A stretch of DNA of 64,000 nucleotides, taken from contig OX457044.1 in assembly GCA_949752735.1 (NCBI GenBank), forward strand, positions 11,951,294 to 12,015,293, given 5' to 3'. Positions 12,434 to 23,900 of this stretch are shown one piece after another. A program made the translations under genes and the position numbers. Below the pieces are notes generated by a model. The model had not been told where the DNA came from and ran no database searches. It was given only the letters and a program-made list of their open reading frames with translations. The stretch comes from Lumbricus terrestris. Lineage: Eukaryota > Annelida > Clitellata > Crassiclitellata > Lumbricidae. Within the stretch, counting starts at the first letter, position 1. Each line of letters begins with the position of its first letter.

Positions 12434-13591
12434 CAGGGTGGGCCATAAAAAATACCCTCCCCAGAGGGTTTTACTAATATCTTGGCCAGACGTAAGAATT
12501 TTTTATAAATCAAATTTTAAAAACTTACAGGCAATTCATATTTACGTAAAATGGTCAGATTTCACCATTGAAATATTTCAAACAGAACAAATATTATTTC
12601 ACTTTTAGTCAGTTCACCCACTGTTTTTTGACGATTCAAAAACATAACGCAGCAAAAAGTAACAAAGAAAAGCAATTTTATCAAGTCACATCTCAAATAA
12701 TTATTATCAAATAAACTTGATAGTGCTTCACAACTTGTGTTCAATGTTTTCACCACCAGTGCCCAAAATGGTGATGGGTCTCTGTGTAAAGTGCTTTATG
12801 GTCTTGTTGAAGTGGTTCCAGTGGTAAATTTTCCCATATCAACTCCATTGCGACCATTAATTCTCTGCTCGCTCTTGGTTTTGGCCGCCAATTGTGGTAT
12901 ATTTCTCCAGCAAAGCTCTCCGCATTTCATAATCCATCAGCTTCAAATCCAGGGATTTCGGACCATTGCTTTTCTCAGTGAGCAAGAACAATTGCCATTG
13001 AGCTGATCTCCTTTCATCAACGGCATGTTTCTTAACTCTCAATTTAACTCTTAATTTCTGTGCTCTTACTGTTTATCAGTAAAAGCGGTTATTATAGCTT
13101 TAGCTCCACCCTCCAGGACCATCCTCATGAAGTGTCTGAATACGCATCTGATCTGTCATTGACACCATGGGCATATTAGTTATTTTAGATATTTCAATTT
13201 TATTGTCTTAATAACAAAATTATATATCAATCTGACAGATTTTTTATTTACCAACTGGATCGTCATCATGCTAAGTGACTTCACAATTACATGCAATTAC
13301 GCTGGTACCCTGTTTCTTTTCTAAGTAATAATAATGACGATTATCTGGCAATGTCAAGGGTATTTGATAAAAATTATTTGCGATGAGACTAAATATAAAA
13401 TCGCTTTTTTTACTACTTGGTGGACTCACTGAAAGTGATTTAACTTTTGTTCTGTTTTAAAATTCTTGGTGAAACTTGGCCAATGTACGTAAATATGAAT
13501 TGCCTTTAAGCATGTAAAATTTGATTTAGAAATTCTTACTTTTGGCCAAGATATTGGCAAAAACCTTAGGTTTTTTTTATGGCCCACCCTG
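12434..13591. mobile_element. Tc1/mariner-like DNA transposon remnant with long TIRs
   Basis: The left end CAGGGTGGGCCATAAAA is repeated inverted at the right end, and imperfect inverted similarity extends about 180 bp inward on both sides. The right end is followed by TA; the left is preceded by TG, probably a mutated TA target. The interior has only broken reading frames, mainly on the minus strand at about 12740-13040. It lies just downstream of the EGF-ligand stop codon, so it may be in its 3' UTR. Confidence 0.72.
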
Positions 13592-13904
13592 TATATATAT
13601 ATATGATTTTTCTAATTAATGTTTATCATAATCTACCGTACATTGTGTATTTAGTATTTAAAATTGTAATTAAACTACTTTTGCAAAACGTATTTTATAC
13701 TTGTATTTCAAATATCCAAAATACTTGTATTTTGAATACTTTTGTGATCAAATAATGGCACTTTTAAGAATTATTTTTCACATAATTGATAAATCCTAAT
13801 ACTGGAAAGCTGAACTACTTTTATCTGCAATTTCGACTTTCAGGACACACATCTTGTAATCCTTGGCTTGGGCTTGACTCTGTTTTTCTGCCTTCTCTTG
13901 TTTC

Positions 13905-14145
13905 CGATAGAGCAATGATGGATAACGCGCTGGTGCAGAGAGCGAGAGGTAGCGAGTTCGAGCCACCCCCCCCCCCGTTGGGCGGACATGCTTTGTAGGC
14001 TGCTTGCTATTAGTGCCATGTATTGCAGGCTGTCTGTTCAGTTAGTGGTTAAGTTTGATGTTAATTAAGATTACTGCATAACCTGTGCATGTAAAGCGCA
14101 GTGCGTTTGCAGGCGTTGAATTAAAGAAATAATTATAATTATTAA
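13905..14145 (+). mobile_element. tRNA-derived SINE, family 2
   Basis: tRNA-like head with GATAACGCGCTGG (box A region) and GAGTTCGAGCC (box B), a poly-C run, GGGCGGACATGCTTTGTAGG, and the downstream block CATGTATTGCAGGCTG also found in the inverted copy at 19.2 kb. From 13592 to 13904 and from 14146 to 15210 I see no gene. Confidence 0.75.
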
Positions 14146-15210
14146 GTAGAACTATCATGTTCCAATCAGCATGCTTCTTTTGAGGCCACTGCTTGCTGCT
14201 GATCAGTATGCCAATTAAACTGAGACATGCATGTGTCTATGGCTGAGCCATAGAGACAACCTCGTTTGTGGAAAAATTCTTCAGATATTGGATTTGCTTT
14301 ATGCCTATATAATATGGCCATACAGTTCCAGCTGAACCGCAGAAAACCAGGGGATTTGGATTGGTGTCCATGACCAAATCTATAAAATTGGTTCTGCCTT
14401 ATGTTCCTCATTGTCTCCCTTGTGTATCTTCTTCCAATATGCTGTATAATATAATCTGCATGCAAACTCAGACCAAGAATTGATTTCCGCAGAGCATGTA
14501 ATCAATCTATGCCTCCGATTCAGACAGTCTGCTATTTCTAGCCTATTTGTATCGTCGTTGATTGCGTCAACGATGCTTATAGGCAGTCAACTGTTGCTGC
14601 ATTAATTAATCTTGGCTGCACTGCAATTTCAATTAACTGCTGTGACTCAGGTGGTTTGCGATATAAGTGTAGATTTGTGCATATGATCAGCTCAGGCGCA
14701 ACTGTGAACAAGTGTTGTGTTTAAGAACTAGGTGTCACGTGTGTGTGTAACTGTGGTGCAGGCTGCACTCCATCTAATCTTAAGGTTGGGTGTGTGTCTC
14801 AGTTTCAGCCTTTCCTGGCCGCAAATCCTTGCTCTGTGCTTGTTCCTCAGCCAACCCTTTAAACTTCTATAGTCCACCGTCTAGGTTTACTGTTTGGTCC
14901 ATCTTTCTGTTAAGTTTTTAGTTAATGCTTCATAACATGCAGCAATTCACCTTTTGGTCTTCATCCATATATTATGTATGCATGGATGGGTCACAGCATT
15001 TAGAGCATTTGCGTACGGATGCGTCGGTAGGGGAGAGTGGGGCGAATCGCAGCACAAATGTCTATGCCATCCACATTAGCTTATTCATGACTCCTATAGT
15101 CGTCTGATGGCATTTGACTACACTCAAATTATATTCTGTTCAAATCTAAACAGTAATTAACCATTATATCATGGTTGTGTATATATGGTTATACTGTATG
15201 ACATACAATG

Positions 15211-15425
15211 TGGGGCGCGGTGGTGTAGTGAGTATGTCCGTTGCTTACAGCCGAAGTGTTGCAGGTTCGAATCCACCTCAAGTCGCCACGTGGGGACCTT
15301 GGGCAAGTCCTTCACAATTCTTCAGCGTGAAACTTCGATGCAGTGTCCGCTCTGTAGTCGGGAGCGCCTCTGAGTAGATATATAGGCTATAGCTTGAAGG
15401 GGTGCTATATAGGCCTACAAGTGCA
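15211..15425 (+). mobile_element. tRNA-derived SINE, family 1 (near full length)
   Basis: Head GGGGCGCGGTGGTGTAGTG with box A, GGTTCGAATCC box B at about 15263, the middle block GCAGTGTCCGCTCTGTAG, and the tail GGGAGCGCCTCTGAGTAG ending GGGGTGCTATATAGG. The tail matches the LINE 3' ends at 47.9 and 49.1 kb. Confidence 0.85.
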
Positions 15426-15508
15426 CATACAAAACAAACTTCGCCGTCGTCGCTTCGTGACGTTTGGCTGCGTGAATGGACCATGCAGTGCATTAAGCTA
15501 TCCAGCGC

Positions 15509-15908
15509 GGTTTGGGTCCACTATTCCGAGGGTCCACTATTCCGAAGGTCCACTATTCCGAACCCTAACCCAAAACCTAACCCTAAACCTTATTATAACC
15601 CTAACCTAACTCACCCCAACCATAACCATAAGCCTAACCCTAACCCACTCCAAGCCTAACCATAACCCTAAACCTAACCCTAACTCACCCAACCATGACC
15701 ATAACCCGAACCCTAGCCATCCCCAGCCCTAACCTTAACCATAACCCTAAACTTAATCCTAACCTACCCAACCCTAACCCACCCTACCCCAACCATAACC
15801 CTAACCCACTGTAACCTTAACCACCAAGGATAACGAACACAGTATAGCGGATATTCGGAATAGTGGACCTTCGGAATAGTGGACCTTCAGAATAGCGGGC
15901 CGTTACCA
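15509..15908. mobile_element. Iterated-terminus inverted element A (telomere-like interior)
   Basis: Left end has three tandem 16-bp units GGTCCACTATTCCGAA (15515-15562); right end has three inverted units TTCGGAATAGTGGACC (15854-15901). Between lie about 290 bp of degenerate AACCCTAACC. A 9-bp direct repeat ATCCAGCGC flanks it (15500-15508, 15909-15917). The outermost bases are GGT on each strand. No coding capacity. Confidence 0.7.
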
Positions 15909-16519
15909 TCCAGCGCATGCTCTGTCCTTTGTGGTCCTCAATAGATCCGCTTGATTCCGATAGGCCGGTCCATGACATGATGTAATCGAGCCACCATGTT
16001 CTAGGATCTAGGACTAGGTCTAGCCTACAGGAGCTACGAACACTCTCCACCAGTCCCGTCATAACACTACTCTCGATACTATGCTGTTTTCGCATGATGT
16101 TTCCAAAGTATGGTGTAGGCCTAATTTTCGAGTTTTGACATGACCTAATAAATCACTTTTTGTCCCTGCTATAATTTGTAAACTCGTTCGTTAGTAAACA
16201 TTTCTGTCCATGTAATATGGAGTAGTTTCCTAATGCATTTGTTGTCAAAAGCCTGTATAAGTCTTTCTTCCTCCTTCTTTAAAATCCACGCGGACCATGC
16301 CTTACAACTATATATGCTGCCACTGGTCACACTAAGGCCCTCATCAATGTTATCTTTGTCTTGGAGCTGATTGCCTTATTGTTCTTCCATAGCTGTATCA
16401 ACTTAATCATGACTTTATCCATTACAGCATGGTTTTCAACCTGGCCATTCCACATCAATGTCCTTACTTGATATACAAGATAAAATCTCTAAAGCAATTG
16501 ATAATAATGAATTTTCTAT

Positions 16520-17014
16520 AGGTATATTCCTGGTCCTGGGCACGACGTTAAACTGCATCCATCCTCTGCCACAGGGAACCAGCAACTTCTCTGTGCCGGT
16601 CCTAAGCCCGGATAAAATGAGGAAGGTTTGCCAGATGGGTGGAGATACACTGGCAGTAAAAGACCAAGACCATAGAAATCCGCAAAAAACACGACACAAG
16701 TGACATAGCGACCCAGATGCTTCAAGGTGTCATGATGTGGAGCTGACATGCACAGGCCGGTCAGTACAGACCAGTGGAGAGAGTCGGGGGGGAGAGAGCT
16801 TTGGACACATACGGGCATTGACCCAGGTTGTCCTTCGTGCATCTCTCCCCATATTCTCTTCATCAGACAAGATGGTCTAGCTGGTTCAAGATGTTAATGG
16901 TAGGCCTATGGACCTGCAGACCGGACAGGTTGAAGATGGGCAGCGAGACAGACTCAAACAGAGAGTGGTGCCGGACACCTACGGGCGTTTAGCCCAAGGA
17001 TTTCGATGATGATG
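16520..17014 (+). repeat. Unclassified dispersed repeat, probably a LINE 3' end
   Basis: The sequence has a GC level unlike its surroundings, contains GTCCTGGGCACGACG and CCGGTCCTAAGCCCGG, and ends in GATGATGATG after CACCTACGGGCGTTTAGC. A short trinucleotide tail like this is typical of some LINE 3' ends. The reading frames are broken. Upstream (15918-16519) I see nothing assignable. Confidence 0.45.
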
Positions 17015-18478
17015 ATATTCCTGGACCTTGCCAAGGCATTTGATACGGTGAATCATAAAATAGGCCTACGTCTAGATAAATTACGGTATTAGAGGTGTTG
17101 CTCCCAAATGGTTTAAAAGTTATTTAGCTGACAGAACTCAACAGGTCCTATGTAATGGTTCATTGTCTACTCTCAAACTAATCTTATATGGGGCTCCACA
17201 GCGATCAATTCTCGGACCTCTTTTATTCTTAATTTATATAAATGACCTACCTAACTCGTCATCTTTACTACGATATATCATATATCCTATTTGCAGATGA
17301 CTCTAATGCATTCTTATCTAACTCTTCCTATGATCAACTAATTAACGTAGCTAAAAAGGAACTAGCTCTTGCTAGTGACTGGTTTGAAGCTACTGAACTT
17401 TCTCTTAACATTAGTAAAACTAACTATATTATCTTCAGGTCTCATAGAAAAACCATTCAAACTACTGTCAATGGATTATCAATTGATGGTGTTCCCATCC
17501 CTCAGGTGGAATCTTTAAGTTTCTTGGGGTCTTTGTTGACCAACACTTAAAATGGAATGTTCATACCTATGAAATATCAAAAAAATTATGAAGAATCTTG
17601 GAATATTAAGAAGAATCTCATACTTACTTCCTACCTTAATACTAAAAAACTTATATCATGCTGTATCAATGATGCTGTTCGGATGGCGATGGACCGGGTG
17701 GAGTGGAAAGGCTGCATTGCCCGATGTGCAGTTCTGCACGGGATGGACTAAGTACTAAGTACGCTCTAATTCAACCTTACCTATCCTATTGTAATTTCAT
17801 CTGGTCCTCAACTTACCCTACACACTATTTTACATTAAAATCTCTTTTTAAAAAGCCATCCGCATTATTACTAAGTCATCATATACCAAACCACTTTTTG
17901 ATGATCTAGGCCTAATTAAGATTTTTTAAATTGACCATATTAGATATATCCAAACATGTGAATTTATGTTTAAGTATGCTAATAACATGCTATCTACTGC
18001 CTTCTTGTCATTTTTTACCCCAGCATCATCAGCTATTGCTACTAGAAGTAACCGTATGTGTATTTTATGTGTCAATATGATATAGAACTAATTAAAACTC
18101 GTAAATTTTCTATACAGAACCAGGGACCACTAGCGTGGAACAATTTGACCAGTGACATACTAAAAACTCAGTTTACCACAATTCAAAGCACTTAGTCATA
18201 CCCATACATTAAACATAGAAAGGAAAACAAAAAATAATTGATACCTGGCTATATATATTACCTTCAGTCCATCTACCTACCTTTTCCTACTCAGCTACTT
18301 AATTACCTACCAGCGGGACCCGTCCCTTTAGGTGTGCCCTTTGTTCCCTATGCTTTCTTATAAATTTACTGTGTTATTTGTTCTGTTATTACAATTATCT
18401 ATTGATGTAGGCTACTGCATTAATTGAAATATGTTTCTTGGGTTCAATAAAATGAAATGAATGAATGAATGATGTAGG
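17015..18478 (+). pseudogene. LINE reverse-transcriptase fragment (jockey/CR1-like), degraded
   Basis: RT blocks can be read in order: FLDLAKAFDTVNH (catalytic block A), a GAPQ...LGPLLF block, the catalytic FADD in frame 17242-17550, then SLNISKTNYI and VESLSFLG. After about 17530 the frame breaks several times; YALIQPYLSYCNFIW and a final AWNNLTS-like block are still recognisable at 17760-18150. At about 17680-17755 a foreign segment interrupts the order. The 3' end is an (AATG)n tail at 18455-18478. Missing endonuclease and many stops mark it as dead. Confidence 0.8.
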
Positions 18479-18679
18479 CCTACCCACGGCTAACCTTGAC
18501 TTCACCTCTGCAGTACAGTCTGCACCTTCTACTTCCCAGATATATACCTACTCTAATCTACCATTGATCACTGCAATGCAATTCAATTCAATTTTCGTTT
18601 AATCAGCACTTCAGGCTGGCAGAACGCAGCATATTATGTTACTATGCATGTGCTAAACTATAATATCTTTGCTAAAAGC

Positions 18680-18893
18680 AGCAGCGGCGCCAGGATTTCA
18701 CTTTTGGGGGCTGAATGATCGCAGAGGAAATTTTTCCATTTTCATCCGCCAACATTTCTGACGACCTTTTTTTAGTCATCCGGTCGAAAATCGTGGAAAT
18801 ATTTCAGTTTTGCATGTAAAAAACCCCGGATGGCCTTTTTAGGAAGGGCTTATATTAGCTCCTCTAGCCTCTCCCCCCTAGAGCCGCCACTGG
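18680..18893. mobile_element. Degraded MITE-like repeat
   Basis: The start CAGCGGCGCCAGGA and the inverse of the end (CAGTGGCGGCTCTAG) look like hAT-type termini. The interior shares GACCTTTTTTTAGTCAT with the MITE at 10992. I do not see a convincing target duplication. Confidence 0.45.
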
Positions 18894-19149
18894 AATTTTT
18901 AAAAGGTTTTATGTATAAGTTCAGTTTAGGCTATATTATAAGCAACATAAATAAATATTGGGTTTGAATTAGGCTAATATTTATTGATCTGTGTTTGTTG
19001 TAAGAGCTTGCTAGGTTAAAAATGTTTTTGAGCAGTACGAGTAGGCCTACTCTAGAGATAAAGTTGCAGGCCTAATTATCTTTTTCCGGAAGAGAGAAGC
19101 CATGAGCTCGAGGACGGAGCTCATAACCACAGGAGAGGCGAGGCTGAGG

Positions 19150-19335
19150 GAATAATCGGTAGATTACAAGCAATTTATCTCCAACAGACCAATATGCCAA
19201 CTGAACAGGCAGCCTGCAATACATGGCGTTAATAAAAACCTACAAAGCACATATCCGCCCATTGAACGGGGGCTCGAACTCACTACCTCTCTCACTCTTG
19301 GCCAGCGTGTTATCCATTACGCTACAGGGCCCCCT
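19150..19335 (-). mobile_element. tRNA-derived SINE, family 2 (inverted copy)
   Basis: On the minus strand: GTAGCGTAATGGATAACACG (box A), GAGTTCGAGCCCC (box B), GGGCGGATATG, CATGTATTGCAGGCTG. Same order as the copy at 13.9 kb. Confidence 0.75.
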
Positions 19336-19591
19336 TTCTTCATGCTCAATGAACTGCCTTCTTGGTCTTCTGCTTATTATTCTTTTTTCGTTTAATTCTT
19401 TCGTGTAATTTTTGTGAAGTTTTTTTTACAGTTTCTCTGCTTCCATTGAGCGTTTCTTCTTTGCATAAAATTGCCTCTTCAAACTGTAGACTAAAAAACG
19501 TATCCTAGCATAGACTGGTTGTTGGCAAACCCACGTGACAAAAACATCATGCGCGCTCGGAGTTCTGGGAGGTTCTCATTGAAATGCATAA

Positions 19592-20017
19592 TAATATAAA
19601 AGAAGGTTGTCCGATATTTTCTGTGTTTGCTGTGAATTTCGTAAAGTTTGAGTCAGACATGTAGCCAATAGATTATTTAGATAATTTCTGCTTTTATATG
19701 GTGTTAGTTTAGTGTGATTTAGATAATTTATAGCAATTATTTAAGCGATTTAGTCGCTGCAGGCTTTCCAATCGGCAGCCATTTCGTTCATATTGAGTCT
19801 GCAGACGGTCGTCTGTTGGTTGTTGATGATTTCACAGGGCTTCGGAAAACATCAGTTTGTTGAATACGAGTGAATTTGTTATCTCAATCAAAGAGGCAGT
19901 ACTAGTGAAATTTTCTGAATCAGATTGCTGACTCACAAGTGACAGGAATGGATCATAGTGAGAGTTTACTTTGCACTGCAGTACTTTTGAGAAGTATTTA
20001 TTTGGCATTAAATATTA
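19592..20017 (+). promoter_or_regulatory. Candidate LIS1 promoter and 5' UTR exon
   Basis: TATAAAAG occurs at about 19595. A good donor (GTAAGT) lies at 20018, and an acceptor TTAG lies 8 bp before the LIS1 start codon, consistent with a noncoding first exon. This rests on motifs and position only. Confidence 0.22.
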
Positions 20018-20910
20018 GTAAGTAACTATATTACTATTTATGCGCATCATTTATTCGCTGATGTAAGTTAGTGCTTCAGTGAATGCGCTAGTTTGCCTTA
20101 GCAATACAGCCTCATACCTTTTCAGTGATTAGGCTGTATGTATGGAAGATATCTGAATACTTCTTACCTGAGATGACATATTGAAGGTTTTAAGATAACC
20201 CATGTTTAAATATGATGAACAAATGAACGTGAGATGACAGAAACACCAACTCATTTTATGTAATTGGTAGCACTAATAATGTCAGCAGAAACGTTGAAAA
20301 GTGCAATGGTCATGTCTGCGTGCAGACTGAAGTCGAGTTTATCAACAAGACAAGAAGATTGAAGTGGATTGGTCATGCAGTTTTGATGGAAAGAGAAAGA
20401 AGATCGACCCAAGTAACAAAGGTCTGCCAGGTTACCACATGTCAGTGACATATCGATGGATTCTTTTATCCTTGGTTGGTGCTGTTTGTTGCCAGTGCTG
20501 CAAAAGAAGGCAGATTGCGATATGTAACTGTAATGTGTATTAGCAAGCAGTCATTCACCAAGCAACTAAATAAAGCAGCAGAGTTTGTTTGATGAATTTT
20601 TGTTTGACTAATCAGTTTCAGACGTCCAAGAATGTGGTTGATGTACAAAATGATAATCAATTTGCTTTCTGAATGATCACCTTTTGCACACTTTATCCAC
20701 TTGCTTTGTATGTATATATAATTTATATATTGTTCACAGTATGAGAAAGGTATGGTATATGTGTATTTGTGACTGTTGCAGATGATAGGAACACCTACTA
20801 TAGTGTGTAAAAGATTTTAGAAGGGACGTTGTGACTTAACCAGAACCCGTGATCCACTGTTTGTCGCCTTCTGTAATTCTTCCGCATTTCATCTGACATT
20901 AGCAAAGAGG

Positions 20911-20942
20911 ATGGTGCTTTCACAGAGACAAAAGGAAGAGCT
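20911..20942 (+). CDS. PAFAH1B1: LIS1 coding exon 1
   Basis: ATG followed by VLSQRQKEE, ending in CT before GTAAGA; the Leu codon is completed by G from exon 2. The tiny start exon is easily missed by ORF scans. The start matches the conserved N-terminus of the family. Confidence 0.92.
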
Positions 20943-23900
20943 GTAAGATTCTGTTCCTGCTTTATATCACTCTCTTTGTATTGTTATTTACTAGACATAT
21001 ATCAAATGGTGATTCTACTCTCTTTTAGGGCCCCCAGAAATTCGCGATTTTGCGCGGCGCAATTTTTGCGCAAATTTCCAGGTTTAGCGCAAGAGCGCAA
21101 AAATTGGCAATCCGCGCGATTTTAGCGCAAATTTTGACAAAATCTGGCTAATTTATCTAAATTTGGCTTTGATTGACTTAAAATCACCGCGGCCCATGAC
21201 AGTTCAACATAACGACGACCGATGTGCGATAATCAAAATGGCGACCGCCGAATGGGATGAAATCATAGATGAATTTTTAGTTAAAGATCGGTATTTTTGG
21301 TAGTAACGCACAAACTTATAGTATAAAAATTTCAGAACTTCACGGCCACACAATAAAATGTGTTAGACGAAGTTTCTCAAAGCGGTCACACAACAGCGTC
21401 GCTTGCTGTCTCGGCTTATGACAGAACGAACGCATTTAATCTATAGGCGTCAGGCGTGCACACAAAGACGAAAAGCGAGTACTCAGCACGTTGTGTAACT
21501 TAGTGATTCATTATAATATAGGCTATATAATACTATTTTGAAGTTACATTATTTTGTAATGAGCGTAGATTTCGGTGGGCGTAAATTTTGCAAAATTCAA
21601 ATTATTTGCGATCGTCTGAATACATTAATCTTATGGTTATAGGAACTTTATAACAGTTACTGCATTTTTGGCTTGATTGTCTAATTTCTAGAACGCCAAA
21701 GCTTTACATTAAATGACAAAAAACACTGTTAGATACTTTGGTACACTGATTCAATGAAAAAAATAACGAACATTTTGATTTTTTAACTTGCGCAAAATTC
21801 GCGCAAATTTATCGTTTTTGGTGCGCAATTTTTTCAATTTTTTGGCGCAAATTTCTGGGGGCCCTACTCTTTGACCATAATGCACATTTGCTTCTTTCTA
21901 AAAGTCTGAGCGTGTTATATGGTCCAAGTGACAGCAGTGGAAAACATATGAATATTATTGTGATTATTAAGCAGATTTTTGCACAGTTTGGCACAGTGTC
22001 TTAGGCATGTGTAGTGACTGGGGGATGGGTGCGAGAAAGTTGGGAGGAGGATTATGTAGACGTGCGAAGAGTTATCGAAGGTGCTGTGGCTGTGTGTGTT
22101 GCTGGGGAGTTGTAGGATAGTGATAGGATTTTGAAGTGAATAGCTTTGGTATTTTCAGCCAGTGGAGTGATTTAGTGATATGATGATGCTTGGGTGTTTC
22201 TCCTCTCTAAGCAGTCGGCCACCGTGGCCACAGTTTTGTAACTAGGTCTTTCCAGTGTTTGTAGCATCTGTCAGTAGTTGTAACAGGATTACTATTCTTG
22301 GTTATGGTTACATTAATTAACTTCAATATACTTTAAAAAATTTCCTTGTTGATGGTTGCTTTAGTTTACCAACATTGTGTGATAATAATGGGGTCGTCCT
22401 CACCTTTTATCCACGCTTGAGACTCGCAATATCAGAGTGCAGACAGTGGCAGTTTTTTCCTTGTTGAATGAATTCAAGAGCTCTGTGTTAAGTGCAATTT
22501 GTGTGTTTGTAGGAACAAAGCAGTTGCTGACTATCTGGCAAGCAATGGCTTTGTCAAGACATTGGCAGAATTTCAGAAAGAGGCAGACATGGTTCGTGTA
22601 TAATTAACCCATTGTGTTTTTTCTTTCCACTGATCCCGAACATGGCATTTACTTTATATGATGCCAACTGAGAAACTCTCCAATAACTCACACAGGAGTT
22701 TCAATGAATTCTTTAAGGCAGAGATCCTCAACCGGTGTGTTGCGACACAATAGTGTGTCGCGGATAGACAGGCGGTGTGTTGCGTAAAACTGGTGTGTCG
22801 CGAAGTATTGGTGCGTTGCGAATCCTCACAGAATATATACCCGTTATTTTTTTTTACACTACCTTGCTTACTTTAGCAGTTTAGCCTGCGTATAATTTTA
22901 TAGGCTGTGAGAATTCGTAGCACTCTTTTTATGTATTCCATTTCATCGCAATCCGGAGCGGCCACATTGTTTGCCTTGCAGGCCCACAATACGTACATAC
23001 ACGAAATACTTTGCGGATGATGCGGAAATTGCTCCCTCAAATAAACTGTTGCCCAATGTTGCAACATTCTAAAATAATGGGTAAAATTATATTTAAGAAA
23101 CGGAAATTTTGCAGACGAGTGCGTGTTTGCGTATTCAGAGCCAAACAACTATAATAACGTAGGCGGACATAGTCCAGGACCCAAGGTACCAATGGCCACG
23201 AACTTTTTAAATATAAATTTCCTGTACTTTTCCAGCGTTCCGTGATAATAATTGGACGTCTTGAGGGGGCTATAGGCCTACTTAGTTTCAGCAGTTATGG
23301 TTAGCTGTGTTTATCCCATGTTTTCATACTTTGCCTTGAACTGTTAGGGTGGCTTGGACTATATGGGGATATTTAATGATAACTTTCATGCTCCTGTTTT
23401 ACCTAAAAATAGTTTTATGTAGATACCATATCATGTTCATTCGTTAGTCGCATTAAAGGTTAAAGCCCCAAGCTCAAAATGTCCAGGGACCGCTGGCCAA
23501 CTGTTACGCAACTGTATGCACCCGGTTTGCACCGGCTTTGCACTCAAAAAAGCTGTCGATCCTCGAGTGTTTTACTATCCAAAGAAAGTCCAAGAGCAAA
23601 TCTCCCAATAACTGTTTGGCCAAACAATTAATGTAGAGTCACACAACGATGTAGAATCTTAGATTTAGATCGTTGGAATTTAGAATTTTAGAGTCATTAG
23701 AAATTGAAAGCATTCAGTGTCGACATTTTCATTCATTAGAATTTCTAACAATTTAAAATGGATAAGCTATTTTAACTTAGTATAGGTGTATTTTAATTTT
23801 TACAGATATAGACCTAGACATAAGAATTTTGTTGTAAGTTTACGTGTATTGCACGTGGAAGAAGGTTGAGAAGCCCTGCTTTAACCCTTTGAACTCGGAG

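Noticed and set aside
12857..13042. Minus frame inside the Tc1/mariner-like element as an intact transposase
   Set aside because: Too short, frames are broken, and no DDE/D motif could be read.
15211..15290. Functional tRNA gene (also at 24297, 29009, 29226)
   Set aside because: Box A and B are present but the cloverleaf does not close properly, and each is followed by a SINE body and tail.
15563..15830. Telomere or subtelomere (AACCCT repeats)
   Set aside because: Degenerate, short, and bounded by inverted 16-bp arrays with a target duplication; interstitial mobile DNA fits better.
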